A DNA stretch of 64,000 nucleotides from Paenibacillus oleatilyticus (GTDB taxonomy: Bacteria > Bacillota > Bacilli > Paenibacillales > NBRC-103111), in the NCBI RefSeq assembly GCF_018998565.1, contig NZ_JAHNZO010000010.1, positions 1 through 64,000 of the forward strand, given 5' to 3'. The translations under genes were made by a program, and so were the position numbers. The number at the start of each line of letters is the position of its first letter. The stretch's first letter is position 1. Shown one piece after another: positions 8,653 to 17,339 of this stretch. The notes beneath the pieces are model-generated. The model was not told the DNA's origin and searched no databases. It saw only the letters and a list, made by a program, of their open reading frames with translations.

Positions 8653-9540
8653 ATGAGATCCACGCGATGGTTGTGGCGGACCGTCGGCTTTGCCGCGCTG
8701 TTATCGACGGTGCTGTGTGCTGTCGGATTTGCCTACGGCATCAATCAGATTATTTTTCCGAAGCCCGTTGCGCGCGACGCAACAGAGGCTCCGCAGCAGC
8801 CCGCTGCGAAACCGAAGACGGACAATTGGGAAGCGAAGGATCAGATCCGAATCGTGGCGCTAGGAGATTCGCTGAGCGCAGGCACCGGCGATTTGTCGGG
8901 CAAAGGGTATGTCGGCGACGTAAGGGACAAGCTGGAGAAGCAGCTGGGAAAGCCGGTGTTCGTCTACAACAATTTTGCGATTCCGGGTTATCGGACGGCC
9001 GATTTGCTTAAGGATTGGGACAAGAAAGCCGACATCGCCAAGTCGCTTGCCGAGGCGGATCTGGTGCTGCTGACGATCGGGGGCAACGATTTGTTCCAGG
9101 GCGGAGCGGGTATCTTCGGACCGGGCGACGGCGCCGAAGCGCCGAAAAGCACCCCGGGCTCGCCGGATCAGGAGGCCGGAGCGGGCTTTAACCCGAAAGC
9201 GGCGGCGGAGCGCATCCCGGATGCATTAAAGAGCCTTGAGCAAATTTTCGACCGGGTTAGCAAGGCGAGCCCGCATGCGCGAATTTTTTACGTCGGCCTG
9301 TACCATCCGTTCCTCGATCTGGACCCCCAACGCGAAGGGGCTCCGCTCATCCAGCAGTGGAACGCGGCGGCGTTCGATTTGGCGAACCGGTACCCGAACA
9401 TCACGCTGGTGCCGACGTACGATTTGTTCGAGCTGAATTTGAACAAGTATTTGTATACGGATCATTTTCATCCGAACCAGGACGGCTACGACCGGATCGC
9501 GGACCGGATCGCGGATCGGATCGTCGACATTTTAAAATAG
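8653..9540 (+). CDS. Membrane-anchored SGNH/GDSL hydrolase
   Basis: 295 residues from ATG 8653, with GGGGGAG five bases upstream. A hydrophobic N-terminal segment (about residues 8-30) is a signal anchor, followed by a Pro/Ala-rich linker. The SGNH blocks are complete: GDSLS with nucleophile S73, the GGND block, and DHFH with D270 and H273. It is therefore probably an extracytoplasmic esterase, lipase or acyl-hydrolase. Only 18 bases separate it from the ABC exporter genes, so the three form an operon. A cell-envelope or lipid substrate handled by hydrolase plus transporter is a reasonable inference. Confidence 0.88.
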   Translation: MRSTRWLWRTVGFAALLSTVLCAVGFAYGINQIIFPKPVARDATEAPQQPAAKPKTDNWEAKDQIRIVALGDSLSAGTGDLSGKGYVGDVRDKLEKQLGKPVFVYNNFAIPGYRTADLLKDWDKKADIAKSLAEADLVLLTIGGNDLFQGGAGIFGPGDGAEAPKSTPGSPDQEAGAGFNPKAAAERIPDALKSLEQIFDRVSKASPHARIFYVGLYHPFLDLDPQREGAPLIQQWNAAAFDLANRYPNITLVPTYDLFELNLNKYLYTDHFHPNQDGYDRIADRIADRIVDILK

Positions 9541-9558
9541 CGGGGAGGACGGAAGCGC

Positions 9559-10536
9559 ATGGCTCAGGCCGGAGAACAGCATCGGAAAGGCAGAGACGCG
9601 GACATTGTTCTGGCGGTCGATAACGTAAAAAAGACGATCGGCAAACGGCTGATCATCAAAGGCATTTCGTTCGACGTGCGCGCCGGGGAGATCTTCGGCT
9701 TTCTCGGACCGAACGGCTCGGGAAAAACGACGACGATCCGAATGCTGGTAGACTTGATCAAGCCGACGGAAGGCTCGATCCGCATCTGCGGCTACGACGT
9801 GAATAAGGAGCATAACGAAGCGCTGCAGTACGTCGGCTGTATCGTGGAAAATCCGGAGCTGTATTCGTACCTCAGCGGTTGGGAAAACCTGGAGCATTTT
9901 GCCCGCATGCTGCCGGGCGTGGGGGAGAAGCGTATCCGCGAAGTGGTGGACATCGTCGGCATGGATGCGCGCATTCACGATAAAGTTAAAACGTACTCGC
10001 TGGGCATGCGGCAGCGTCTCGGTATCGCCCAAGCGCTTCTGAACGATCCAAAGCTGCTTATTTTGGACGAGCCGACCAACGGACTCGATCCGCAAGGGAT
10101 CAAGGAGCTGCGGGAATTTATCCGCCAGCTGGCCGAGAGCGGGCTCAGCTTGTTCATTTCCAGCCATCTGCTCAGCGAAATTCAGCAAATGTGCGACCGC
10201 GTCGCCATAATAAGCCACGGCGAGGTCATTACGGTCGGCGAGGTATCGTCGCTTGTGGACGAATCCGTCAGCACGGTCGTTTGGAGCGTACTTCCGGCGG
10301 AGACGGCGCTAAAGGTTCTGCAATCGCATCCCGAGGTGCAGTCGGTCTCGTTCGCGGATGAGGCCGGGACGGAGATAGGGGTGCCGCGGCTGGTTGCTCT
10401 GCAAAATCCGGAGGCGATTCCGGAGCTGTCGAGGCAGCTTATGGAAGCGAGCGTTGCGCTCCACGGCATCGAAATCAAGCTTCCGACTCTGGAAGATTTA
10501 TTCCTGAAGCTGACGGAGGGTGAGCGCATTGGTTAG
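9559..10536 (+). CDS. ABC transporter ATP-binding protein, ABC-2 type
   Basis: 325 residues from ATG 9559, with GGGGAGG ten bases upstream. It has Walker A GPNGSGKTT, the signature SLGMRQRLG and Walker B LLILDEPTNGLDP, followed by a C-terminal extension of about 90 residues usual for drug, antibiotic or bacitracin-type exporters (CcmA/BcrA-like family). It powers export together with the permease encoded next. It is in an operon with the upstream SGNH hydrolase. Confidence 0.92.
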   Translation: MAQAGEQHRKGRDADIVLAVDNVKKTIGKRLIIKGISFDVRAGEIFGFLGPNGSGKTTTIRMLVDLIKPTEGSIRICGYDVNKEHNEALQYVGCIVENPELYSYLSGWENLEHFARMLPGVGEKRIREVVDIVGMDARIHDKVKTYSLGMRQRLGIAQALLNDPKLLILDEPTNGLDPQGIKELREFIRQLAESGLSLFISSHLLSEIQQMCDRVAIISHGEVITVGEVSSLVDESVSTVVWSVLPAETALKVLQSHPEVQSVSFADEAGTEIGVPRLVALQNPEAIPELSRQLMEASVALHGIEIKLPTLEDLFLKLTEGERIG

Positions 10537-11521
10537 TTTGTATCCGCTGGTCAAGAACGAGTGCATCAAAATGATCAAAAAAAAGCGGCTGCTCGTCGTG
10601 CTGCTTATTTTGGCCGCGATCATCCCGATGTTCACCTATGCGCAGATGAAAGTGGCGGAGAGCAACCGGAAGCAGTTCGGGACGACCGACTGGCGGGTCG
10701 AGCAGCGGCAGAAGATTGTGGACTATACCCGCAGTCTCAGCAGCGGACGCGTGCCTGAGGAATGGAAGCAGTGGCGCCGCGTTGAAGTGAAGCTGGCCCA
10801 GTACTATCTGGATAAAGATGTGAATCCGGCCGAGCCGAACGGGGTAACCTTTACTAGAGAGTTTGTGAAAAATGCCGTAAATTTGTTCATTCCTCTCATG
10901 GTTATGGTCGTTGCTGCCGATATGGTATCCGGGGAGCATACGACAGGGACGATCAAGCTGCTGCTGACGCGTCCGGTGCAGCGCTGGAAAGTCCTCTTGA
11001 GCAAGCTGCTGAGCCTGATCTTGTTCACTTCGTTTATCGTGATTGCGACAGCCATTTTATGCTATCTTATTTCCGGCGTCGTATTCGGCTACGGAGGCTG
11101 GGACATGCCAGTGTTCTTCGGGTTTCAGGTGAAGGGGACCGAGGTCGACTTTTCGTTCGTCCGGCCGGTGGACAACTGGCTGTACCTGATCATGGAATTG
11201 GGGCTGGTCTGGTATGCGGCGCTCATCGTCGCGGTAATGACACTGATGATCTCGGTGCTCGTGCGCAGCACGGCGGCGGGCATGGGCATCATGCTGGCGC
11301 TGCTCATCTCGGGCACGATCTTGACGAATATGGTCTCTTCTTGGGAGGCGGCCAAATATTTGTTCATGGTCAACTTGAACTTGACAACGTATCTCAGCGG
11401 GACGCTTCCGCCCATCAAAGGCATGGATTTGCCGTTCTCCTTGGCGGTGTTGACCGTATGGGGAATCGCGTCGGTGATCGTCTCGTTTGCGGTATTCACG
11501 AAAAAAGATGTATTGAACTAA
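10529..11521 (+). CDS. ABC-2 type transporter permease
   Basis: 330 residues from TTG 10529, which overlaps the end of the ATPase gene by eight bases. GGAGGG at 10515-10520 has the right distance to this TTG, whereas the GTG at 10520 would overlap the ribosome site. A first transmembrane helix near the N terminus, an extracellular loop of about 80 residues and five further helices in the C-terminal half match ABC-2 permeases (BcrB/NosY-like). It forms the membrane channel for the upstream ATPase. Coupled translation is likely. Confidence 0.88.
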   Translation: MVSLYPLVKNECIKMIKKKRLLVVLLILAAIIPMFTYAQMKVAESNRKQFGTTDWRVEQRQKIVDYTRSLSSGRVPEEWKQWRRVEVKLAQYYLDKDVNPAEPNGVTFTREFVKNAVNLFIPLMVMVVAADMVSGEHTTGTIKLLLTRPVQRWKVLLSKLLSLILFTSFIVIATAILCYLISGVVFGYGGWDMPVFFGFQVKGTEVDFSFVRPVDNWLYLIMELGLVWYAALIVAVMTLMISVLVRSTAAGMGIMLALLISGTILTNMVSSWEAAKYLFMVNLNLTTYLSGTLPPIKGMDLPFSLAVLTVWGIASVIVSFAVFTKKDVLN

Positions 11522-11540
11522 TCCGTTCAAATGTTATAAT
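11513..11540 (+). promoter_or_regulatory. Sigma-A promoter of parE-parC
   Basis: TTGAAC (11513-11518) and a perfect TATAAT (11535-11540) are separated by 16 bases. The -35 overlaps the end of the permease gene. Transcription would start near 11547, ahead of GGGAGG at 11565-11570. Confidence 0.8.
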
Positions 11541-11575
11541 GTTGCGGAGACATAGGTGTTTTTAGGGAGGCTGCG

Positions 11576-13549
11576 ATGGCGGATCAACTCGATTTGTTTG
11601 GAAAAACGACAGCAGCGCCGGCGGACTACGGTGCAGACGATATCCAGGTGCTCGAAGGACTGGTAGCGGTACGCAAGCGGCCGGGGATGTATATCGGCAG
11701 TACCAGCACGTCCGGGCTTCACCATCTGATATGGGAAATCGTCGATAACGCCGTAGATGAGCATCTGGCCAAGCATTGTACACAGATCGACGTGACGATT
11801 CATAAGGATCAGTCCGTGACGGTGTGCGACAACGGCCGCGGCATTCCGACCGGCATGCACAAAACGGGGATTCCCACACCGCAGGTGGTGTTTACGATGC
11901 TTCATGCCGGCGGCAAGTTCGGCGGCGGGGGATATAAAAAGTCCGGCGGTCTGCACGGCGTAGGCGCTTCCGTGACGAATGCGCTGTCCGAATGGCTTGA
12001 AGTGGAAATTTACCGCGAAGGCAAAACACACCGCCAGCGGTTTGAATATTGGGTCGACGAACAAGGCAAGGAGCATGTCGGAGAGCCTGTCACTGGTCTG
12101 GAAGTGATCGGTTCTACGCGCAAAAGTGGAACGAAGGTGACGTTCAAGCCCGACAAGCGCGTCTTTCAGGGCGGAACGACGATCAATTTCGATACGCTCT
12201 ACGAGCGGCTGCAGGAAATCGCCTTTTTGAATTCGGGGTTGAAGGTTACGCTGACCGATCAGCGCGCGGATAAGCAGGAGGAGTTCCAATACGAAGGCGG
12301 CGCCAGCCAGTTCGTGCAGTTCCTGAACGAGGAAAAAACGGTGCTGCACGACGTCATTCACTTTGTAGCGGAAAAAGACGAAATCGAAGTCGAAGTGGCG
12401 ATGCAGTATAACGACGGCTATACGGAGACGATCGTGTCCTTCGTCAACTCGATTCCGACGCGCGGCGGGGGGACGCACGAAACGGGCTTCAAAACCGCCT
12501 ATACCCGCGTCATGAACGACTATGCGCGCAAGAACGGCATGCTCAAGGAAAAGGAGAAAAACCTGGATGGGCAGGACCTGCGCGAAGGCATGATGGCGGT
12601 CATCAACATCAAGATGGGCGAGGTCGAATTCGTCGGCCAGACGAAGGACCAGCTCGGCAGCGCTTCGGCGCGGAGCGCGGTCGATTCGGTCGTCTCCGAT
12701 AAAATGGCGGTATTCCTCGAGGAAAATCCGCAGGTCGCGCAGATGATCATGAAGAAGGCGATCCAGTCGGCCAAAGCGCGCGAGGCGGCGAGAAAGGCGC
12801 GGGAAGAGGTGCGCAGCGGCAAGAAGGGCAAGAGCGAAAGCTCGAACCTTGGCGGCAAGCTGACGCCGGCGCAATCGAAGGACTATACCCGCAACGAGCT
12901 GTTCATCGTCGAAGGCGATTCCGCCGGCGGGTCGGCGAAGCAGGGGCGCGATTCGAAGCATCAGGCGATTTTGCCGCTCAAGGGCAAGCCGATGAACCCG
13001 GAGAAGGCCAAGCTGCTCGATATTATGAAAAACGACGAATACAAGGCGATCATTGCCGCCATCGGCGCAGGGGTCGGCCCGGAATTCGACGAGTCGGAAA
13101 GCAATTATGCGAAAATTATCATTATGACGGATGCCGATACCGACGGTGCGCATATTCAGGTGCTGCTTCTGACATTCTTCTACCGGTACATGAAGCCGCT
13201 CATCGACGCGGGTAAGGTGTATATCGCCCAGCCGCCGCTGTTCAAGGTGACGAAAAAAGCGGGCAAAAACAGCACGATCCGTTACGCTTGGACCGACGAG
13301 CAGCTGCACGCGCTAACCAAAGAGCTCGGCAAAAACATCGAGCTGCAGCGTTACAAAGGACTCGGTGAGATGAACCCCGACCAGCTCTGGGAAACGACAA
13401 TGGACCCGGCGACGCGCACGCTGCTGCAGGTGCAGATCGAAGATGCGGCCAAAGCCGAGCGGCGCGTATCTACGCTGATGGGGGATAAAGTCGATCCGCG
13501 GAAGCGCTGGATCATCGAGAACGTGGACTTCACGGAATTTGAAGAATAA
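11576..13549 (+). CDS. parE: DNA topoisomerase IV subunit B
   Basis: 657 residues from ATG 11576. The GHKL ATPase motifs ([28 protein letters not shown]), the S5 transducer domain and the Toprim motifs EGDSAGG and DADTDGAH are all present and intact. ParE supplies ATP-driven strand capture for decatenation of daughter chromosomes. It could in principle be a GyrB paralogue. The immediate partnership with a ParC-type subunit, away from any dnaA/recF context, supports topoisomerase IV. Confidence 0.93.
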   Translation: MADQLDLFGKTTAAPADYGADDIQVLEGLVAVRKRPGMYIGSTSTSGLHHLIWEIVDNAVDEHLAKHCTQIDVTIHKDQSVTVCDNGRGIPTGMHKTGIPTPQVVFTMLHAGGKFGGGGYKKSGGLHGVGASVTNALSEWLEVEIYREGKTHRQRFEYWVDEQGKEHVGEPVTGLEVIGSTRKSGTKVTFKPDKRVFQGGTTINFDTLYERLQEIAFLNSGLKVTLTDQRADKQEEFQYEGGASQFVQFLNEEKTVLHDVIHFVAEKDEIEVEVAMQYNDGYTETIVSFVNSIPTRGGGTHETGFKTAYTRVMNDYARKNGMLKEKEKNLDGQDLREGMMAVINIKMGEVEFVGQTKDQLGSASARSAVDSVVSDKMAVFLEENPQVAQMIMKKAIQSAKAREAARKAREEVRSGKKGKSESSNLGGKLTPAQSKDYTRNELFIVEGDSAGGSAKQGRDSKHQAILPLKGKPMNPEKAKLLDIMKNDEYKAIIAAIGAGVGPEFDESESNYAKIIIMTDADTDGAHIQVLLLTFFYRYMKPLIDAGKVYIAQPPLFKVTKKAGKNSTIRYAWTDEQLHALTKELGKNIELQRYKGLGEMNPDQLWETTMDPATRTLLQVQIEDAAKAERRVSTLMGDKVDPRKRWIIENVDFTEFEE

Positions 13550-13563
13550 ACGGGGGGCCTTTT

Positions 13564-15999
13564 GTGAGTATCTCGGAAAATTTTTTGCCGGCCTTTCTGG
13601 AAGAGGTTGTAGGCGACCGGTTCGGCCGGTATTCCAAATATATCATTCAAGACCGCGCGATCCCGGACGTGCGGGACGGCTTAAAGCCGGTGCAGCGGCG
13701 TATTCTGTACGCCATGTACGATTCCGGGAACACGCCGGATAAGCCGTACCGCAAATCGGCGAAGACGGTCGGGGATGTAATGGGTAATTACCATCCGCAC
13801 GGCGACGCTTCGATTTATGAAGGCATGGTGCGGATGGCGCAGCCTTGGAAAATGAGCCATGTCCTGGTTGACGGCCATGGTAACTGGGGCTCGATGGACG
13901 ACGACCCGCCGGCTGCGATGCGGTATACCGAAGCGCGGTTATCCGAAATCGCCATGGAGCTGCTGCGGGACATCGAGAAGCGGACGGTCCAGTTCAAGGA
14001 TAACTTCGACAATACGACGAAGGAGCCGGTCGTGCTGCCTTCGCGATTTCCGAATTTGCTCGTTAACGGCGTTAGCGGGATCTCGTCCGGGTTTGCGACG
14101 GAAATTCCGCCGCACAGCCTGCGCGAGGTGATCAATGCCTGCATTGCGTTGATCGATAAGCCGGACAGCACGCTGGAGGAATTGATGGGCACTATCAAAG
14201 GCCCGGATTTTCCGACCGGCGGCATTATTATGGGCTCGGAAGGGATACGCGACGCGTATCGAACCGGCCGGGGCCGCATCTATGTGCGGGCGCGCACGGC
14301 GATCGAGGACCTGCGCGGCGGACGCCAGCAGATCGTCATAACCGAAATTCCTTACCAAGTTGTGAAATCCCGCCTGGTAACGACGATGGAGAATATCCGT
14401 CTGGAGAAAAAACTCGAAGGCATAGCGGAGGTTCGCGACGAAAGCGGCCGCGAGGGTCTTCGTATTGTCGTCGAGCTGAAAAAGGATGCGGATGCGCAGG
14501 GGATTTTGGCGTATTTGTTTAAGAAAACCGACCTGCAGGTAGCCTATAATTTCAACATGGTCGCCATCGTCAACAAGACGCCGAAGCAGCTCGGGCTGCG
14601 CGATATGCTGGAGGCCTACATCGACCACCAGAAAGAAGTGGTTACCCACCGCTCGCGATTCGAGCTGGAGAAGGCGGAAGACCGCGCCCATGTGCTCGAA
14701 GGGCTGGTTAAGGCGCTCAACATCCTGGACGAGGTTATCGCCGCGATTAAAGCGTCGAAAAACCGTCAGGACGCCCAGAACAACCTCGTCGCCAAATTCG
14801 GCTTTACCGAACGGCAAGCCGATGCGATTTTGACCTTGCAGCTGTATCGTTTGACGAATCTGGAGATTCATTCTTTGGAAAAAGAATGGAAGGATGTTCA
14901 GAAAACGATCGCGTACCTGAAAGGGATTCTTGGCAGCGAGAAGAAGCTTTTGGCTGTCATTAAGGATGAAATGTCGCAAATCCGCGACAAGTACGGCATC
15001 GATCGCCGATCGGACATCCAGGACGAAGTGGAAGAGCTTAAAGTCAATCTGGAAGTCATGGTGACGGCCGAAGACGTCTTCGTTACGCTTTCCAGTGAAG
15101 GCTATATCAAGCGTACGGGCAAGCTGTCCTTTATCCGTTCCGGTGGCGAGATTGACAAGACGGGTCTGAAGGAAGGCGACTATCTTCGCTATCTGCTCGA
15201 CGTCAATACGCTGGAGAGCCTGCTGATTTTCACGCAGAAGGGGCAATACTTCCTGCTGCCGGTGCATCAAATTCCGGAGTACAAATGGAAGGAGAACGGC
15301 ACCGCCATCGTCAACGTCATCCCGATTTCCAAGGACGACCGCATTATTCACGTGCTGCCGGTCAAGGATTTCGAGGAGCCGGGCAAGTCGCTCGTGTTCG
15401 TGACGCGCAAAGGGCAGGTCAAACGGACCGAGCTGAAGGAATATTTTACGAACCGTTCGACCGGGATCGTCGCTTGCAAAGTGGGCGATCAGGACGCGGT
15501 GATCAATGTCTTGCTTAGCACGGGCTCAAAGGAGCTGCTGCTGGTGACGAAGCAGGGGATGGCCATCCGCTTCAAGGAGGACGAAGTGAATCCGATGGGA
15601 CGCGCCGCTGCCGGGGTTCGCGGCATTCAGCTTAAGGATGACGATGAGGTCGTAGCCGCCGATTGGATCGACGGGGACGAAGGCGAAGTCGTCGTCATGA
15701 CGGAGCTCGGGTATGCGAAGCGTTCGCTCGTTGCGGATTATCCGATTCAAGGACGCGGGGGCAAAGGGATTATTACGTTCGAATTCAAGGAGGGCAAGCG
15801 GGTAAAGCCGAACGGATCGGAGCTGAAGGGCGCTTTTGTTGTTAAAGAGCCGTTCGACCTGACCGCCATCCTTAGTACAGGCGGAAGAGTGACGTTCTCG
15901 ACCGAGCAGACGCCGATCGATGACCGCAAATCTACAGGGAAATACGTCGTACCGGCCAATAAGAACGAAACGGTAACGGATATTTTGAAAATCACTTAA
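13564..15999 (+). CDS. parC: DNA topoisomerase IV subunit A
   Basis: 811 residues from GTG 13564, 14 bases after parE. The breakage-rejoining domain has the active tyrosine segment RYTEARLS and the segment [11 protein letters not shown], followed by a coiled-coil tower and a C-terminal beta-pinwheel. The GyrA box (QRRGGRG/KG) is degenerate here (QGRGGKG), which argues for ParC rather than GyrA. In the quinolone-determining region, Ala82 replaces the Ser commonly found at this position (Ser80 of Staphylococcus GrlA). The stop codon overlaps that of a convergent small gene at TTAA (15996-15999). Confidence 0.93.
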   Translation: MSISENFLPAFLEEVVGDRFGRYSKYIIQDRAIPDVRDGLKPVQRRILYAMYDSGNTPDKPYRKSAKTVGDVMGNYHPHGDASIYEGMVRMAQPWKMSHVLVDGHGNWGSMDDDPPAAMRYTEARLSEIAMELLRDIEKRTVQFKDNFDNTTKEPVVLPSRFPNLLVNGVSGISSGFATEIPPHSLREVINACIALIDKPDSTLEELMGTIKGPDFPTGGIIMGSEGIRDAYRTGRGRIYVRARTAIEDLRGGRQQIVITEIPYQVVKSRLVTTMENIRLEKKLEGIAEVRDESGREGLRIVVELKKDADAQGILAYLFKKTDLQVAYNFNMVAIVNKTPKQLGLRDMLEAYIDHQKEVVTHRSRFELEKAEDRAHVLEGLVKALNILDEVIAAIKASKNRQDAQNNLVAKFGFTERQADAILTLQLYRLTNLEIHSLEKEWKDVQKTIAYLKGILGSEKKLLAVIKDEMSQIRDKYGIDRRSDIQDEVEELKVNLEVMVTAEDVFVTLSSEGYIKRTGKLSFIRSGGEIDKTGLKEGDYLRYLLDVNTLESLLIFTQKGQYFLLPVHQIPEYKWKENGTAIVNVIPISKDDRIIHVLPVKDFEEPGKSLVFVTRKGQVKRTELKEYFTNRSTGIVACKVGDQDAVINVLLSTGSKELLLVTKQGMAIRFKEDEVNPMGRAAAGVRGIQLKDDDEVVAADWIDGDEGEVVVMTELGYAKRSLVADYPIQGRGGKGIITFEFKEGKRVKPNGSELKGAFVVKEPFDLTAILSTGGRVTFSTEQTPIDDRKSTGKYVVPANKNETVTDILKIT

Positions 16000-16163
16000 T
16001 CATAGCTGGTGTATTGCGGCTCGAGCTTTTCGAGCAGCTCCAGCATCAATTGCAGAACGGCCCATACCGGCATCGAATCGTCCAGCTTTTCGAGCCAGTT
16101 TGGGTCGTTTATGATTCCTTTGGTCAATGCGTTTTCTCCGATTTTGCGCTTCCAGTCTTCCAT
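15996..16163 (-). CDS. Small conserved-looking protein of 55 residues
   Basis: From ATG at 16163, preceded on the minus strand by AAGGAG with seven bases of spacing; longer in-frame starts lack a ribosome site. The product is acidic and helical, beginning MEDWKRKIG and containing the segment [16 protein letters not shown]. This Trp/Pro pattern resembles short helical domains seen in Bacillales phage lysis and wall proteins, but I cannot assign a family. It ends tail-to-tail with parC, the two stop codons sharing the palindrome TTAA. There is no signal peptide, so it is probably cytoplasmic. The function is unknown. Confidence 0.6.
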   Translation of the reverse strand: MEDWKRKIGENALTKGIINDPNWLEKLDDSMPVWAVLQLMLELLEKLEPQYTSYD

Positions 16164-16298
16164 TCTTCCACTCCTTGTCTTCCATGGATTGACAAGCTCC
16201 GCGTATAGGCGAATGTCCCATGTGCAGTATATGTTGAACTCCGTCAAAAGGTACCTGATTTTATCGTTTTATGTCCTAAAATATTCATGGGGTTAACC

Positions 16299-16327
16299 TT
16301 TAAAAAGACGGAGGTCAATGCTATAAT
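16299..16327 (+). promoter_or_regulatory. Probable promoter of the MarR gene
   Basis: A perfect TATAAT (16322-16327) lies 17 bases after a weak -35 TTTAAA (16299-16304). The 8-bp palindrome GGTTAACC (16291-16298) touches the -35 and could be an operator. Confidence 0.5.
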
Positions 16328-16361
16328 TAGGGAAAAGATTGGTTTTTCGGGAGTGATGATT

Positions 16362-16775
16362 GTGATAACTCAGGAATTTGCCAAGCTGTGGTGGAAATTG
16401 TCCAAAGATTTGCGCACGCATATGGAAACGGAGCTTGCTCCGACGCTGACGGAAGGACAGCTTACGGTGCTCGAAAGGCTGTTGGCTTCCGAGCAAGACC
16501 GGATGAAGCCTTCGGATTTCATCGAGTATTTGGCGACGACGCCCGCGGCGATTACGACGCTGCTTGACCGGATGGAAAAGAGCGGGTTAATTGCAAGAGA
16601 GCGGGACGAGAAGGACCGCCGTATCGTGTGGGTATTGGTAACGGAGAAGGGGCGCTTCGAATGCGAACGCGGCGTGCAAATCCGCGAACGTTTTTTGCAG
16701 CAATATTTGAGCCGAATTTCCTCGCACAATCAGCAATTGCTCGTATACTTGCTGGGCAAGGTTGCCAATGCTTAG
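16362..16775 (+). CDS. MarR-family transcriptional regulator
   Basis: 137 residues from GTG 16362; GGGAG at 16349-16353 is eight bases from this GTG but only two from the in-frame ATG at 16356. The winged helix-turn-helix (about residues 35-105) includes MKPSDFIEYL, a recognition helix PAAITTLLDRME and the wing RDEKDRRIVWV. The N- and C-terminal helices would form the dimer interface. MarR proteins usually repress nearby genes and release DNA on binding phenolic or oxidised ligands. No obvious target is adjacent apart from its own promoter region, so autoregulation is the simplest guess. Confidence 0.88.
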   Translation: MITQEFAKLWWKLSKDLRTHMETELAPTLTEGQLTVLERLLASEQDRMKPSDFIEYLATTPAAITTLLDRMEKSGLIARERDEKDRRIVWVLVTEKGRFECERGVQIRERFLQQYLSRISSHNQQLLVYLLGKVANA

Positions 16776-16805
16776 CGTTTTCGTAAAGTAAAATACGAAA
16801 ATATG

Positions 16806-16834
16806 TTCTCATTTGTCATGGCGTATGGTATAAT
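16806..16834 (+). promoter_or_regulatory. Promoter of the holin-like toxin gene
   Basis: TTCTCA (16806-16811), 17 bases, then TATAAT (16829-16834) preceded by the extended -10 motif TGG. This strong promoter gives a leader of about 85 bases before the toxin start codon. Confidence 0.75.
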
Positions 16835-16869
16835 GTGGATGCAATAGGCAAAGGCACTCAAGGACGGTT

Positions 16870-16925
16870 GGCACACCCCTGCCATTCATGGGTTCGCATC
16901 GGCGAATCCGGAAGGAGGTGATGCC
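16870..16925 (+). promoter_or_regulatory. Leader fold able to hide the toxin ribosome site
   Basis: Bases 16870-16880 (GGCACACCCCT) can pair with 16913-16925 (AGGAGGTGATGCC): 11 base pairs interrupted only by two single-A bulges. This covers the whole Shine-Dalgarno sequence and the spacer. A second 8-bp hairpin (16890-16897 with 16902-16909, loop ATCG) nests inside. Such 5' sequestration is typical of type I toxin mRNAs, which become translatable only after processing or opening. The pairing is seen in the sequence; its function is inference. Confidence 0.6.
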
Positions 16926-17009
16926 ATGGAAGTAAAGGATGCCGTAACGTTGATGTTCATGTTCGGCATGTTTATTCTCGCTTTACTTTCCTACTTAAAA
17001 AAGAAGTAG
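16926..17009 (+). CDS. Putative holin-like type I toxin, 27 residues
   Basis: ATG 16926 follows an almost complete anti-16S match, AAGGAGGTGAT (16912-16922). The product is a tiny hydrophobic peptide: an acidic/polar start MEVKDAVT, one membrane-spanning stretch rich in Met, Phe and Leu, and a basic tail SYLKKK. This is the pattern of the putative holin-like toxin family common in Bacillales, related in style to TxpA/BsrG-type toxins. It would insert in the cytoplasmic membrane. The context includes its own promoter, a sequestering leader and a convergent antisense promoter. The membrane toxin role is known for the family type; activity here is inferred. Confidence 0.75.
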   Translation: MEVKDAVTLMFMFGMFILALLSYLKKK

Positions 17010-17042
17010 ACCTCCCTTGAGCCTTGGAACCCGAGAGGTCTA
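16995..17042 (-). terminator. Terminator of the antisense RNA, also toxin mRNA 3' hairpin
   Basis: An 8-bp perfect stem pairs 17007-17014 (TAGACCTC) with 17035-17042 (GAGGTCTA). Read on the minus strand it is followed by CTTCTTTTTTAA, an intrinsic terminator tail. On the plus strand no T-run follows, so for the toxin mRNA it is only a 3' hairpin. Confidence 0.55.
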
Positions 17043-17153
17043 CCGCTTGGTTATTCCTTGCGCCGATCGCCTTGAGGGCAATCTATTGTAGCGAGGTCGC
17101 GGATGCTGGAACATTCGCGGCCTTTCTGGTTTGCAGGCAATAACTTTTTTTGT
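16996..17153 (-). ncRNA. Candidate antisense antitoxin RNA
   Basis: On the minus strand an extended -10 TGG-TATGAT (17165-17160) with a weak -35 TTTCAA 17 bases upstream would start an RNA near 17153. This would run about 160 bases to the terminator-like hairpin at 16995-17042 and cover the 3' end of the toxin gene. Overlap at the toxin 3' end is the known geometry of Bacillus type I antitoxins such as RatA, SR4 and SR5. The stretch 17010-17339 holds nothing else I can support apart from the oxdC ribosome site. Confidence 0.45.
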
Positions 17154-17159
17154 AAATCC

Positions 17160-17188
17160 ATCATACCATATCCCCGCTTGCTTTGAAA
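17160..17188 (-). promoter_or_regulatory. Candidate antisense promoter
   Basis: Minus strand: TTTCAA (17188-17183), 17 bases, then TATGAT (17165-17160) with TGG just upstream of the -10. The -35 is weak; the extended -10 makes it credible. Confidence 0.45.
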
Positions 17189-17339
17189 AGACGTTCGGCG
17201 ATTTTGTACAACCTTGTCGGATGACGGCGCATGGTCTTTTTCCAATTTCGTCACATATGCGCCGAACGCCGCTCATAGACTTATATACTGGGGCGAAGAA
17301 CGTCGACGGATTCGATTCGGAAGCAGAGGAGTGTGTTCC

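Noticed and set aside
11576..15999. gyrB-gyrA instead of parE-parC
   Set aside because: No dnaA/dnaN/recF context, a degenerate GyrA box in the A subunit, and the ParC-type RYTEARLS segment favour topoisomerase IV.
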